Positions 15,654 through 24,686 of a stretch of DNA of 64,000 nucleotides are shown piece by piece. The notes beneath the pieces are model-generated. The model was not told the DNA's origin. It searched no databases and worked only from the letters and a program-made list of their open reading frames with translations. Numbering within the stretch: position 1 is the first letter of the stretch; the number at the start of each line of letters is the position of its first letter. Origin of the DNA: Shinella fusca (lineage in GTDB: Bacteria; Pseudomonadota; Alphaproteobacteria; Rhizobiales; Rhizobiaceae). The position numbers were made by a program, and so were the translations under genes. The stretch covers positions 248,001-312,000 of the forward strand of contig NZ_JACHIK010000001.1 in the NCBI RefSeq assembly GCF_014203155.1, in the 5' to 3' direction.

Positions 15654-18131
15654 ATGATCAGCGGTTACGACGACATTCCCTTCTTCGACGAGGACCCGCA
15701 GCTTTCCGCAAAGCCCGCCGGCGGCATCGCCGCGCGCGCCATGGCGGCGCGCGACGCGCACCGGGCGCCGGACTATCTTGCCGGCCTCAATCCCGAGCAG
15801 CGCGAGGCGGTGGAAACGCTCGACGGCCCCGTGCTGGTGCTCGCCGGCGCCGGCACCGGCAAGACGCGCGTGCTGACGACGCGCATCGCCCATATCCTTG
15901 CGACCGGCCGGGCCTTCCCGAGCCAGATCCTCGCCGTGACCTTCACCAACAAGGCCGCCCGCGAGATGAAGGAGCGCATCGGCCTCCTCGTCGGCGGCGC
16001 CGTCGAGGGCATGCCCTGGCTCGGCACGTTCCACTCCATCGGCGTCAAGCTGTTGCGCCGCCATGCCGAGCTCGTCGGCCTCCGCTCGGATTTCTCGATC
16101 CTCGACACTGACGACGTCGTGCGCCTGATCAAGCAGATCCTCCAGGCGGAAGGCATCGACGACAAGCGCTGGCCGGCAAAGCAGTTCGCCGGCATGATCG
16201 ACGGCTGGAAGAACAAGGGCCTCGACCCGGCACAGATTCCCGAGGGCGACGCGCGGGCCTTCGCCAACGGCAAGGGCCGCGAGCTCTACATCGCCTACCA
16301 GAACCGCCTGAAGACGCTGAACGCCTGCGACTTCGGCGACCTCCTGCTGCACCCGATCCGCATGTTCCGCGCCAATCCGGACGTGCTCGCCGAATACCAC
16401 CAGCGCTTCCGCTACATCCTCGTCGACGAGTATCAGGACACCAACACGGCCCAGTATATGTGGCTGCGGCTTCTGGCGCAGCGACCGAAGGGGACGCCGG
16501 AAGCCAGCGCCGACAGGCGCGGTGCGGCCGCGAGCCTCGTCAATCTCTGCTGCGTCGGTGACGACGACCAGTCGATCTACGGCTGGCGCGGGGCGGAGGT
16601 GGACAACATCCTGCGCTTCGAGAAGGATTTTCCCGGCGCCAAGGTCATCAAGCTGGAGCGCAACTACCGCTCCACCGCCCATATCCTCGGCGCGGCCGGT
16701 CACCTGATCGCACACAACGAGGACCGGCTGGGCAAGACGCTCTTCACCGACCGGCGCGACCCGGACGACGACAAGGTCGTCGTCCATGCGGCTTGGGATT
16801 CGGAGGAGGAAGCCCGCGCCATCGGCGAGGAGATCGAGCAACTCCAGCGCAAGGCGCACAAGCTGAACGACATGGCGATCCTCGTGCGCGCCTCCTTCCA
16901 GATGCGCGAATTCGAAGACCGTTTCGTCACGCTCGGCCTCAATTACCGCGTCATCGGCGGCCCGCGCTTCTACGAACGGCTGGAGATCCGCGACGCGCTC
17001 GCCTATTTCCGCCTCGTCAGCCAGCCGGCCGACGACCTCGCCTTCGAGCGCATCGTCAATACGCCGAAGCGCGGCCTCGGCGACACGACGATCCGCAACC
17101 TGCACGACTATGCCCGCGCGCGCGACATCCCCATGCTCGCCGCCGCCGCCGACATCGTCGAGACGGACGAACTGAAGCCGAAGGCGCGCAAGGCGCTCTT
17201 CGACGTCGTCACGGATTTCCGCCGCTGGCAATCGCTGCTGGAGACGATGCCGCATACCGAGCTTGCCGAGCAGATCCTCGACGAGAGCGGCTATACGGCG
17301 ATGTGGCAGGCCGACAAGTCGGCCGAGGCGCCGGGGCGACTGGAAAACCTGAAGGAACTCATCCGCTCCATGGAGGCCTTCGAATCCATGCGCGGCTTCC
17401 TGGAGCACGTCTCGCTGGTCATGGATGCAGAGCAGAACGAGAACCTCGACGCCGTCTCGATCATGACGCTGCACTCGGCCAAGGGCCTCGAATTCGAGAC
17501 CGTCTTCCTGCCCGGCTGGGAGGAAGGCCTTTTCCCGCACCAGCGCTCGCTCGACGAGGGCGGCCGCGCGGGGCTGGAGGAGGAACGGCGCCTCGCCTAT
17601 GTCGGCATCACGCGCGCCAAGCGCCGCTGCCACATCTGGTTCGTCTCCAACCGCCGCATCCACGGCCTCTGGCAGACGACCCTGCCCTCCCGCTTCCTCG
17701 ACGAACTGCCGGAAAGCCATGTGGAAGTGGCCGAGGTGGAGCAGTCCTACGGCGGCTACGGGCGCGGCGGATACGGCCAGTCGCGCTTCGACAAGCAGGA
17801 GCCGTTCCAGAACACCTATTCGACGCCCGGCTGGCGGCGCGCCCAGGCGAACCGCACGGACGCGACGCGCGACAACTGGGGCTCGCGCTCCGGCCACGCC
17901 GTCGAGCGCATCGGCTACGGCGAAAGCGGCCCGCGCGCCCGCACCATCGAAGGGGAGCTGGTGGCCAAGTCGACCGTGACGGAGCCGTCGAAATTCTCCA
18001 TCGGCGACCGGGTCTTCCACATGAAGTTCGGCAACGGCAACATCGCGGCGATCGAGGGCAACAAGCTGACGATCGACTTCGACCGCGCCGGCCAGAAACG
18101 CGTGCTGGACGGGTTCGTCCAGCCGGTGTGA
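15654..18131 (+). CDS. uvrD: UvrD/PcrA-type superfamily 1 DNA helicase
   Basis: 825 residues from the ATG at 15654; a TTG three codons earlier is also open. ATP-dependent 3'-5' helicase for nucleotide excision and mismatch repair. Motifs in order: Q-motif LNPEQREAVET (45-55), Walker A GAGTGKTR (65-72), FTNKAAREMKERI (motif Ia), ILVDEYQDTNTAQY (motif II), VGDDDQSIYGWRGAEVDNIL (motif III), LERNYRST (motif IV), TLHSAKGLEFETVFLPGWEE (motif V) and RLAYVGITRAKRR (motif VI). The C-terminus carries a Gly/Tyr/Arg-rich linker (GYGRGGYGQSRF), then a small beta domain beginning FSIGDRVFHMKFGNGNIAAI, as in PcrA. An extra N-terminal segment of about 40 residues precedes the helicase core. Confidence 0.96.
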   Translation: MISGYDDIPFFDEDPQLSAKPAGGIAARAMAARDAHRAPDYLAGLNPEQREAVETLDGPVLVLAGAGTGKTRVLTTRIAHILATGRAFPSQILAVTFTNKAAREMKERIGLLVGGAVEGMPWLGTFHSIGVKLLRRHAELVGLRSDFSILDTDDVVRLIKQILQAEGIDDKRWPAKQFAGMIDGWKNKGLDPAQIPEGDARAFANGKGRELYIAYQNRLKTLNACDFGDLLLHPIRMFRANPDVLAEYHQRFRYILVDEYQDTNTAQYMWLRLLAQRPKGTPEASADRRGAAASLVNLCCVGDDDQSIYGWRGAEVDNILRFEKDFPGAKVIKLERNYRSTAHILGAAGHLIAHNEDRLGKTLFTDRRDPDDDKVVVHAAWDSEEEARAIGEEIEQLQRKAHKLNDMAILVRASFQMREFEDRFVTLGLNYRVIGGPRFYERLEIRDALAYFRLVSQPADDLAFERIVNTPKRGLGDTTIRNLHDYARARDIPMLAAAADIVETDELKPKARKALFDVVTDFRRWQSLLETMPHTELAEQILDESGYTAMWQADKSAEAPGRLENLKELIRSMEAFESMRGFLEHVSLVMDAEQNENLDAVSIMTLHSAKGLEFETVFLPGWEEGLFPHQRSLDEGGRAGLEEERRLAYVGITRAKRRCHIWFVSNRRIHGLWQTTLPSRFLDELPESHVEVAEVEQSYGGYGRGGYGQSRFDKQEPFQNTYSTPGWRRAQANRTDATRDNWGSRSGHAVERIGYGESGPRARTIEGELVAKSTVTEPSKFSIGDRVFHMKFGNGNIAAIEGNKLTIDFDRAGQKRVLDGFVQPV

Positions 18132-18190
18132 GCAAAGGCCCTCTGCCTGCTAGCCTTGAAATTTTCTCTCTGAGGGTGCCGCAGGGCAAG

Positions 18191-18213
18191 TCCCTCCCCC
18201 TTGCGGGGAGGGA
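18191..18213. repeat. Palindromic intergenic repeat between convergent genes
   Basis: TCCCTCCCC, loop CTTGC, GGGGAGGGA: a perfect nine-pair stem in the 97 bp between the uvrD stop and the stop of the convergent gene, followed by a second AGGGAGGGG. It resembles the (C/T)TCTCCCCGC-type palindromes at 27.6 and 44.4 kb. It may act as a two-way terminator, although T-runs are short. Confidence 0.6.
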
Positions 18214-18228
18214 TTTAGGGAGGGGTCT

Positions 18229-19443
18229 TTACGCGCCCGCCTTCCTGTAGAGCGCGGCGAGCTGCGTGCGGGACGACGGCAGTTCCGGCACGACGACCAG
18301 CATGTTGACATGGCCGCGCTTGAAGGCGTTGAGGAACGGTTCGTAGTTCTGGAAGGCGACGCAGCCGTGCGAGCCCTTCTGGCCGCGCAGGAGGTTGGTG
18401 TGGGTCAGCAGGCCCGTGCGGTTCTTCGGATCGCGGCCGTCGACGGACAGCATGCGGATCGCCTCGACGCCGTGGAAGCGCCGTTCGCGCATGCGCAGGC
18501 GATAGATGCCGGCCGGCGTCGGGCCGGTCATCTTGACGTGCTCGAAGCGCGGGTTGTCGCGCATCTTGCCGATGCCGGAATGGGCGCGCAGCTTCGTGCC
18601 GTCGGGCATGTAGACCGTCGCGTTGGAGACGTCGTAGATCGCCACCTTCGTGCCCTTGCCCACCCAGCCGGTGCTATTGCCGCGGCTCTTGAAGAGATCG
18701 CCGAACAGCGAACGCTCCGGCTTGACGATGGCGACGTCCTTGTCGTCGTCGTCCTCCTTCGCCTGCCGGGTGGCCGTGCGCGTGGCGGGCTTTTCCTCCG
18801 CCGGCTTGCGCTCGATCGTGACGGTCTCGAGCGCCGGGCGGGTTTCCGGCAGCGGGATATCGCTGAGGATATCGTCTTCGCTGTCCTCTTCCTCGGCTTC
18901 GGCCTTCTTCATGACGAGGCCGAAGGGCTGGATGCTCTTGCGGCCGGAAACGTCGTCGGGAAGCATGGCGGTGACGAGCGCGCGTTCGCCGGTGATCGCC
19001 TTTTCCTGCTCCACGGAGCGCTCGGCGCGGGCGACGGCCGTCTCGATCATCAGGGCCTTGGCCTTCTCGCGCTTGACGGCGGAGGCGAGCTCGATGGAAA
19101 TCTTGCGCTGGCGCGAGGCCTGGATCGCCTCGGCGGTCAATTGCTTCTGGCGGATTTCGCTTTCGGAGGGCGGGGAAAGGCGCGAGAACTTGGCGACCTT
19201 CACCAGGCGCTCGGGCTGGGCGTCGCCGATGACGGCCGATGCGACGGAGAGCGATGCGGCGATGGACCTGCGCCCCTCGGCGAGCGAGGAGGCTGCATCC
19301 TGCATGGCGTGAAGCGTGGAGACGACGGCCCAGGCGGAGCCGGCAAGCACGCCGCAGGCAAGCGCGGCGCTGAGAAGGATGCTCCCGGAACGGCCCTGCC
19401 GGGACTTGGACGCGGAGCGCGCGGACTCGTACACAGACGCCAT
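18229..19443 (-). CDS. DUF2778/L,D-transpeptidase-like envelope protein
   Basis: 404 residues. N-terminal basic stretch, one membrane helix (about 28-48, SILLSAALACGVLAGSAWAV), a long charged, probably periplasmic region (about 60-270), then a C-terminal catalytic-type domain. That domain has FHGVEAIRMLSVDGR, a His, and GSHGCVAFQNYEPFLNAF with the Cys of the L,D-transpeptidase/Tlde1 (DUF2778) active site. Such enzymes form 3-3 peptidoglycan cross-links, attach proteins, or trim stem peptides. The start at 19443 is the only ATG near the helix but lacks a ribosome site; a 14-bp tandem duplication occupies that place. The gene is monocistronic. A secreted-toxin role (as for Tlde1) is unlikely because no T6SS or immunity gene is near. 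Confidence 0.8.
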   Translation of the reverse strand: MASVYESARSASKSRQGRSGSILLSAALACGVLAGSAWAVVSTLHAMQDAASSLAEGRRSIAASLSVASAVIGDAQPERLVKVAKFSRLSPPSESEIRQKQLTAEAIQASRQRKISIELASAVKREKAKALMIETAVARAERSVEQEKAITGERALVTAMLPDDVSGRKSIQPFGLVMKKAEAEEEDSEDDILSDIPLPETRPALETVTIERKPAEEKPATRTATRQAKEDDDDKDVAIVKPERSLFGDLFKSRGNSTGWVGKGTKVAIYDVSNATVYMPDGTKLRAHSGIGKMRDNPRFEHVKMTGPTPAGIYRLRMRERRFHGVEAIRMLSVDGRDPKNRTGLLTHTNLLRGQKGSHGCVAFQNYEPFLNAFKRGHVNMLVVVPELPSSRTQLAALYRKAGA

Positions 19444-19471
19444 GATACTCGTTACCCGATACTCGTTACTC
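19444..19471 (-). repeat. 14-bp tandem duplication abutting a start codon
   Basis: GATACTCGTTACCC (19444-19457) is followed directly by GATACTCGTTACTC (19458-19471), one mismatch, ending immediately before the ATG of the DUF2778 gene on the minus strand. It occupies the position of the Shine-Dalgarno sequence, which is absent. Confidence 0.7.
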
Positions 19472-19693
19472 GACGCGGCCGCGGAAATGACGCTCCGAAG
19501 GCCTTTACGCTGGCGGCAGGCGGAACCACGCGTCCCGGAGCCTTGCCGAACGAGCAAAGAATGACGAAATATGGTAAGCAATTCCTAAACGGCGCCTCAT
19601 GTTTTTGAAGGAGTCTGCCGGGCGGTCCTCGACACCCGGCAAGCGTGCCTTTCACGAAAATGCGGCGCTGGCGTGTCCAAAGCCCGGCTATGG

Positions 19694-21112
19694 CTAGATC
19701 TGGGGATGCCGGCCGAGCCAGTCGGTGGCGCGTTCATAGGCCGCCGCCGCCGACAGCACCTGCCGGTCGCCGCGCGGCCGGCCGATGATCTGGATGCCCG
19801 CCGGCAGCCCTTCCGCGCTGAAGCCGGCCGGCATGGCGGCGACGGGAAGCCCGGCGAGCGTCGGGCCGATCACCACCTCCATCCAGCGATGATAAGTGTC
19901 CATTTCCCGGCCGTTCACGGCCTTCGGCCAGTCCAGCTCCGCCGAAAAGGGGAAGACCTGCGCGGAGGGCAGGATGAGGAAATCGTAGGCCGCGAACAGG
20001 TCCAGCATGTAGCGGTACCAGTCACTGCGCCCGAGCGAGGCGGCATGGACCTCCGCTGCCGTCAGCCGCTGGCCGTGCTCGATCTCCCAGAGAAGCTCCG
20101 GCTTCATGCGCGCCCGCCGGGCCGGGTCGCCGTAGTCAGCCGCCTGCCCGCCGGCAATGAGGAAATGGCGCAGCACCCGCCAGGTCTGCCACAATCTGCC
20201 CATGTCGAAACCCGGCGCGACCTCCTCGACATGGCACCCGAGCCTGCGGAAGGCGCCGAGCGCATCGTGACAAAGCTCCAGCACGCCCGGCTCGAAGGGA
20301 AGATAGCCGCCGAAATCGCCGAGCCAGCCGATGCGGGCGCCGGCGATATCCCGGTGAAGGTCGACCGAAAGCTCCTCGTCCGCGAGCGACAGCGGGTCGC
20401 GCGGGTCGTGCCCGGCCTGCGTCGCAAGCAAGGCGGCGACATCGGCGACGCTGCGCCCCATCGGCCCGTTGACGGCAAGCTGGCCGAGGAAGAGCTCGTT
20501 GCCGAGCGAGGGCACGCGGCCGAAGGAAGGCCGGAAGCCGACGACATTGTTGAAGGCGGCGGGATTGCGCAGCGAGCCCATCATGTCGCTGCCGTCGGCG
20601 ACCGGCAGGATGCGCGCGGCAAGCCCGGCCGCCGCCCCGCCGGAGGAACCGCCCGCGCTCTTCGTCACGTCATAGGGATTGCGGGTGACGCCGAAGACCG
20701 GATTGTAGGTATGCGAGCCGAGGCCCATTTCCGGCGCATTGGTCTTGCCGATGACGATGGCGCCGGCCGCGAGGATGCGCTCGACATGGATATCGTCATA
20801 GTCCGGCACGAAATCGGCATAGTTCGCCGAGCCGAAGGAGCAGAGGATGCCCTTCGCCTCGGAAAGGTCCTTCACCGCGAAGGGAATGCCGTGCAGCCAG
20901 CCGCGATGCGTTCCCGCCGCCAGCGCCCGGTCCGCCGCCTCCGCCTCGGCCATCAGCTCGTCCGCCGGCCGCAGGCTGACGATGGCGTTGAGGCGCGGAT
21001 TGATCGCGGCGATGCGCTCGAGATAGGCGGCCATCACGGCGCGGCAGTCGAGCCGGCGTTCGGCGATGGCGGAGGATAGCGCAAGGGCGGAAAGGTCGGT
21101 GATGTCCTGCAA
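19694..21112 (-). CDS. Amidase-signature family hydrolase
   Basis: 472 residues, the usual length. Hydrolyses an amide, substrate unknown. The Ser-cisSer-Lys catalytic triad is visible: Lys81 in GIPFAVKDL, the cis-Ser at 156-157 in KSAGGSSGGAAAGLA, and nucleophile Ser180 in VADGSDMMGSLRNPAA. In the latter MM replaces the more common TG before the GS. An N-terminal helical part (MQDITDLSALALSSAIAERR) starts like GatA and Amd-type enzymes. GatA itself is unlikely because GatB/GatC are not adjacent. A monocistronic gene; the 250-bp gap to the DUF2778 gene contains nothing else recognisable. Confidence 0.93.
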   Translation of the reverse strand: MQDITDLSALALSSAIAERRLDCRAVMAAYLERIAAINPRLNAIVSLRPADELMAEAEAADRALAAGTHRGWLHGIPFAVKDLSEAKGILCSFGSANYADFVPDYDDIHVERILAAGAIVIGKTNAPEMGLGSHTYNPVFGVTRNPYDVTKSAGGSSGGAAAGLAARILPVADGSDMMGSLRNPAAFNNVVGFRPSFGRVPSLGNELFLGQLAVNGPMGRSVADVAALLATQAGHDPRDPLSLADEELSVDLHRDIAGARIGWLGDFGGYLPFEPGVLELCHDALGAFRRLGCHVEEVAPGFDMGRLWQTWRVLRHFLIAGGQAADYGDPARRARMKPELLWEIEHGQRLTAAEVHAASLGRSDWYRYMLDLFAAYDFLILPSAQVFPFSAELDWPKAVNGREMDTYHRWMEVVIGPTLAGLPVAAMPAGFSAEGLPAGIQIIGRPRGDRQVLSAAAAYERATDWLGRHPQI

Positions 21113-21269
21113 GCTCGGCTCCCGCGGTCGTTCGAAGAAGAGCTAGCAGGCGCCGGGACGAAGCGCCAGCCCGCCTGTTCCATGCGGAACAGCGCGCCCC
21201 CCTTCCCTCTGCGAAAGTTGGAGCCAGAGGATGAGCGTTTCATCCTTGAAGGCCAGAGAGGAGAGAGAA

Positions 21270-21497
21270 ATGCGCAAGTTCCTTATGTCCGCCGTCATCG
21301 CGACCGTCGCAGCGGTGTCCTTCGCCGCCCCCTCGCAGGCCGGCGGCTTCTACTTCGGCGTCGGCCGCCACGGCTGGGGCCACCACCACGGCTATTCGCA
21401 CTATCACGGCCATCACCGCCACTGTTTCTGGAAGAAGGTCAAGCGCCACAACAAATGGGGCCACGTCGTCTTCAGGACCGTAAGGGTCTGCCGCTGA
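21270..21497 (+). CDS. Small histidine-rich secreted protein
   Basis: 75 residues. Typical signal peptide (MRKFLMSAVIATVAAVSFAA, cleavage likely after PSQA), then a mature part of about 50 residues packed with His, Gly and Tyr (GWGHHHGYSHYHGHHRH), ending in a basic KRHNKWGHVVFRTVRVCR with two cysteines. A very strong ribosome site (GAGGAGAGAG) precedes ATG 21270; the frame is open 13 codons upstream without reason to use it. The His cluster suggests metal binding in the periplasm, but no characterised relative is recognised. It is followed by its own terminator, so it is expressed alone. Confidence 0.8.
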   Translation: MRKFLMSAVIATVAAVSFAAPSQAGGFYFGVGRHGWGHHHGYSHYHGHHRHCFWKKVKRHNKWGHVVFRTVRVCR

Positions 21498-21541
21498 AGC
21501 GTTTCCGGCATCACGGCATCGCCTGGAGACGAGCGCCCCGC

Positions 21542-21571
21542 AGCCCCGGCCGCCTCCCGGCCGGGGCTTTT
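21542..21571 (+). terminator. Rho-independent terminator after the His-rich gene
   Basis: AGCCCCGGCCG, loop CCTCC, CGGCCGGGGCT followed by TTTC: an 11-pair GC stem with a short T-run, 45 nt after the stop codon at 21497. Confidence 0.9.
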
Positions 21572-21632
21572 CACATCCGCAAAAACCACCGGCTTCGCAA
21601 CCTATTCCTTTTGAACGGGAATTATGCTTATA

Positions 21633-21648
21633 TTGAATGAACGTTCAG
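21633..21648. promoter_or_regulatory. BetI-like operator 1 (upstream of Rieske gene)
   Basis: TTGAATGAACGTTCAG, a 16-bp imperfect palindrome with the perfect core TGAACGTTCA, centred 26 bp before the Rieske start. A TATATT (21629-21634) overlapping its left edge may be the -10 box. Same pattern as the sites at 24551 and 30458. Confidence 0.75.
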
Positions 21649-21666
21649 CAAGATATGGGGAGCGAC

Positions 21667-22863
21667 ATGAACGAGATGATCCGCGATATCAGCGTTCCGA
21701 ACGACTGGGACCGCAGCGGGCTTCCGGGCTGGTGTTACCATAGCCCCGCCCTCCTGGAGCTGGAAAAGCAGCATGTCTTCCGCGAGCACTGGCAGATCGC
21801 CTGCCATGTCTCCGACATTCCCGAGCCCGGTAACTACCTCGCCATGGACGTCGTCGGCGAGCGCGCGCTCATCCTGCGCGGGCAGGACGGCGCGGTGCGC
21901 GCCTTTCACAACATCTGCCGCCATCGCGGCTCGCGCCTCGTCGCCGACGAGAAGGGCGCCTGCCGCAACGCCCTCGTCTGTCCCTTCCACGGCTGGGTCT
22001 ACAATCTCGACGGCACGCTGCGCGGCGCCGCGCGCCCGAAGAGCTTTCCCCCGCTCGACAAGGACGAATTCGCCCTGAAGCCGCTGGAATGCGAGGTCTG
22101 GCAGGGTTTCGTCTTCATCCGCTTCGCCCCCGGGCCGCAACCTTCCGTCGCCGAGTTGATGAAGCCCTTCGAGGCGGAGCTGTCGCATTACCGCTCGGAG
22201 GAGATGGTGCCGGCCGGCGATATCTGGACGCAGGAAAGCCCGGTCAACTGGAAATCGGTGCGCGATGTCGACAACGAAGGCTACCACGTCGCCATGGCCC
22301 ATCCGGCCCTGCAGGACCTCTACGGCTCCACCTATTACGACGAGCCCTTCGTCGACGGCCTCTGCCGCTCCTTCGCCACCTACAATCCCCATGCCGGCCG
22401 GCGCTGGAGCGTGCGCAACTACGTCAGGATATCGCCGGAGAACGCGCGCCTGCCGGAGCACCTGCGCAAGGCGTGGATCTATTTCGGCCTCTTCCCCAAT
22501 TGCGTGATCGCCGTGACGCCCGAGACGGTGCAGTTCTACCAGGAGTTCCCGGTCTCCACCGGCAAGACGCTTCTGCGGGGCGGCATCTACCGCTACCGCG
22601 AGGAAGACCGCGCGCACCGCCTCGCCCGCTACCTCGCCTACCGCATCGACCGCGACACGCAGGCCGAGGACGTCCAGCTCACCGTCTGGTCCAACGAGGC
22701 GATGACCTCCAACGCCTTCGCCGGATTCTACCTCTCCGACCTCGAATACGGCGTGCGCACCCACCACGACCACCTGCGCCGCGTGCTGCCGGTGATGACG
22801 CTGAAGGAAGCGCCGGAGGAAAAGGAGATGGCGGGCGTCAATGCCGGGCTGCGGCAGGGCTAG
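21667..22863 (+). CDS. Rieske non-heme iron oxygenase, alpha-subunit type
   Basis: 398 residues. Rieske domain: CRH at Cys84/His86 and CPFHGW at Cys105/His108 bind the 2Fe-2S cluster. Catalytic domain: NWKSVRDVDNEGYHVAMAHP with the mononuclear iron histidines His206 and His211. This is the architecture of aromatic-ring oxygenases and of the N-demethylating enzymes for glycine betaine, stachydrine and carnitine; with a BetI-like operator and amine genes around it, the latter is more likely. No reductase gene is adjacent. The start at 21667 follows GGGGAG; an ATG at 21637 lies inside the operator and is rejected. First and only gene of its unit. Confidence 0.9.
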   Translation: MNEMIRDISVPNDWDRSGLPGWCYHSPALLELEKQHVFREHWQIACHVSDIPEPGNYLAMDVVGERALILRGQDGAVRAFHNICRHRGSRLVADEKGACRNALVCPFHGWVYNLDGTLRGAARPKSFPPLDKDEFALKPLECEVWQGFVFIRFAPGPQPSVAELMKPFEAELSHYRSEEMVPAGDIWTQESPVNWKSVRDVDNEGYHVAMAHPALQDLYGSTYYDEPFVDGLCRSFATYNPHAGRRWSVRNYVRISPENARLPEHLRKAWIYFGLFPNCVIAVTPETVQFYQEFPVSTGKTLLRGGIYRYREEDRAHRLARYLAYRIDRDTQAEDVQLTVWSNEAMTSNAFAGFYLSDLEYGVRTHHDHLRRVLPVMTLKEAPEEKEMAGVNAGLRQG

Positions 22864-22890
22864 GCATCTCCGCCAGGCCGCGGGTGCCGC

Positions 22891-23031
22891 ATGGCTCCTC
22901 GGGTCGAGCCTGAGGATGACGCAGGAAGAAAAGCACGGTGGGCAAAAGCAACATGGCCATATGCCGTACCGCTTGACGGGTGGGAGACTCCTCCTCCCCG
23001 CCGTCATCCTCGGGCTTGACCCGAGGATCCA
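22891..23031. repeat. Inverted pair of 30-bp rhizobial palindromic repeats
   Basis: Two related palindromes face each other in the 198 bp between convergent genes: CCTCGGGTCGAGCCTGAGG within 22891-22922, and CCTCGGG-CTTGA-CCCGAGG at 23008-23026 flanked by CGTCAT and ATCCA. The first reads as the reverse complement of the second, GATGACG against CGTCATC. The same paired arrangement occurs at 59.8 kb. No gene is seen here. Confidence 0.75.
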
Positions 23032-23061
23032 CATCACACGGCAGGCCGGAAACGAAAGGCC

Positions 23062-24477
23062 TCAGCCCTTCCACAGCCCTTCCCGCGTCAGGTCGTCCAT
23101 CGTCAGCTCGATGCCGCGGCGCAGGATCGAGACCATGTCGTCGATCTGCTCCAGCGAGATGGTCAGCGGCGGCGACATCACGCACATGTGGATGAGCGGG
23201 CGCACGAGCAGGCCGAGCTCCTGGCAATGCCGGTCGATGCGCTTGCCCACTTCCAGATCGAGCGTGAGCGGGTTCTTCGAGGCGCGGTCGGCGACGCATT
23301 CGACGCAGGCCATCAGCCCGAGGCCGCGCACCTCGCCGACCAGCGGCAACTCCTCCAGCGCCTTGAGGCTTTGCTGGAAATGATCCGACACGGCGCGCGC
23401 ATGGGCAAGCAGCCCGCCTTCGAGGATGTCGAGGTTCTTCAGCGCCACCGCACAGCCCACCGGATGGCTGGAATAGGTGAGGCCGTGCGCGAACATCGCC
23501 TCGGAGTGGTTCGAGCGGCGCAGCTCCTCGAAGAGCCGGCCGGCGATCATCACCCCGCCGAGCGGGAAATAGCCGGATGTGACCCCCTTGGCGAAGGTGA
23601 TCATGTCCGGCTCGATGCCGAAGACCTCCTTCGAGGCGAAGACATGGCCGAGCCGGCCGAAGGCCGTCACCACCTCGTCGGCGATGAAGAGGATATCGTT
23701 TCGCCGGCAGAGGTCCTGCATGCGCCTGAGGTAGCCGGGCGGCGGCACGATGACGCCGCCGGAGGCCATGACGGGCTCGGCGATGAAGGCGCCGATGCGA
23801 TCGGCCCCTTTCTCCTCGATGACCTGGCGGAACTCCTCCACGAGGAAGTCGCAGAAGGCCTCGACGCTCATGCCGTCCGGCCGGCGGAACGGATCCGGGC
23901 AGGAGAGCTTGACGACGAGATCGGACGCGCTGTCCATCCAGTCGTGGTCGCGCGGCCGGCCGTTGAGCGAGGCCGAAAGATAGGTCGAGCCGTGATAACC
24001 GCCCTGCCGCGAGACGATCAGCTTCTTTTCCGGCCGCCCCTTCACATTGTTGGCGAACTGCATGAAGCGCAACGCCGTCTCGACGGCCGAGGAGCCGCCC
24101 GTCGTGTAGAAGACATGGTCGACACCGTCCGGCGCATGCTCGGCGAGCCGTGCCGAGAGGATCACCGAGGGCGCGTTCGTCGTGTACCAGGGCGAATTGT
24201 AGGAAAGCTCCATGGCCTGCGAGGCCATGACCTCGGCCAACTCCCGGTTGCGGTGGCCGGCATTGACGCACCACATGCCGGCAGGCCCGTCGATCAGCCG
24301 GCGGCCGCTCGCATCCGTCACGTAGATGCCTTCGCCGGCATCGAGCCGGCCGCGCGCCTCCGCGCCGATGGAGCCGGAAACCGGCCAGGGCTGCACCAGA
24401 TGGCGCTCGGCAAGCAGGGTCAGGTCGTCGGCCGCCTCGTCGGCGGGCCCGTTTGCCGTCTTCGGAATTGCCGCCAT
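23062..24477 (-). CDS. Class III PLP-dependent aminotransferase
   Basis: 471 residues. Omega-transaminase fold: PLP Lys297 in [16 protein letters not shown], the aspartate in [15 protein letters not shown], the phosphate loop [14 protein letters not shown], and [18 protein letters not shown]. Members move amino groups from diamines, beta-amino acids or similar omega-amines to pyruvate or oxoglutarate. Start at 24477 because ATGGAGGGAAGC places GGAGG six bases before it; the ATG at 24489 supplies that ribosome site. It lies divergent from the ABC importer genes, with BetI-like site 2 74 bp upstream. Within the cluster it probably handles the amine product after demethylation (inference). Confidence 0.92.
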   Translation of the reverse strand: MAAIPKTANGPADEAADDLTLLAERHLVQPWPVSGSIGAEARGRLDAGEGIYVTDASGRRLIDGPAGMWCVNAGHRNRELAEVMASQAMELSYNSPWYTTNAPSVILSARLAEHAPDGVDHVFYTTGGSSAVETALRFMQFANNVKGRPEKKLIVSRQGGYHGSTYLSASLNGRPRDHDWMDSASDLVVKLSCPDPFRRPDGMSVEAFCDFLVEEFRQVIEEKGADRIGAFIAEPVMASGGVIVPPPGYLRRMQDLCRRNDILFIADEVVTAFGRLGHVFASKEVFGIEPDMITFAKGVTSGYFPLGGVMIAGRLFEELRRSNHSEAMFAHGLTYSSHPVGCAVALKNLDILEGGLLAHARAVSDHFQQSLKALEELPLVGEVRGLGLMACVECVADRASKNPLTLDLEVGKRIDRHCQELGLLVRPLIHMCVMSPPLTISLEQIDDMVSILRRGIELTMDDLTREGLWKG

Positions 24478-24550
24478 GCTTCCCTCCATCGAATTTCACG
24501 AGAAATATTCTCGACCAACAGCATGAAAGATTTCACTTTTCCAATTCATA

Positions 24551-24566
24551 CTGAATGTTCGTTCAA
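24551..24566. promoter_or_regulatory. BetI-like operator 2 (aminotransferase / ABC importer)
   Basis: CTGAATGTTCGTTCAA, 16 bp; its reverse complement TTGAACGAACATTCAG resembles site 1 closely. Situated in the 209-bp divergent region, 74 bp from the aminotransferase start and 121 bp from the permease start, so it could serve both directions. Confidence 0.72.
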
Positions 24567-24686
24567 TCAATATCGCAGAATCGGGGCTTGATTTCAACGG
24601 GCATTTGAGCGCATGTTGGCGTCGGGAACACTTGAAGCCGAAAAGGCGCGCCGCATGGAAATGGGACATCTCACGCTCTATGAAAG

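Noticed and set aside
18229-19443. A type VI secretion toxin (Tlde1-like) interpretation of the DUF2778 protein
   Set aside because: It has its own membrane anchor and long periplasmic region, and there is no immunity gene, VgrG, PAAR or Hcp gene nearby. A housekeeping wall enzyme is more likely.
21637-21667. Upstream ATG of the Rieske gene
   Set aside because: It lies within the palindromic operator, has no ribosome site, and the ATG 30 nt later has GGGGAG in front.
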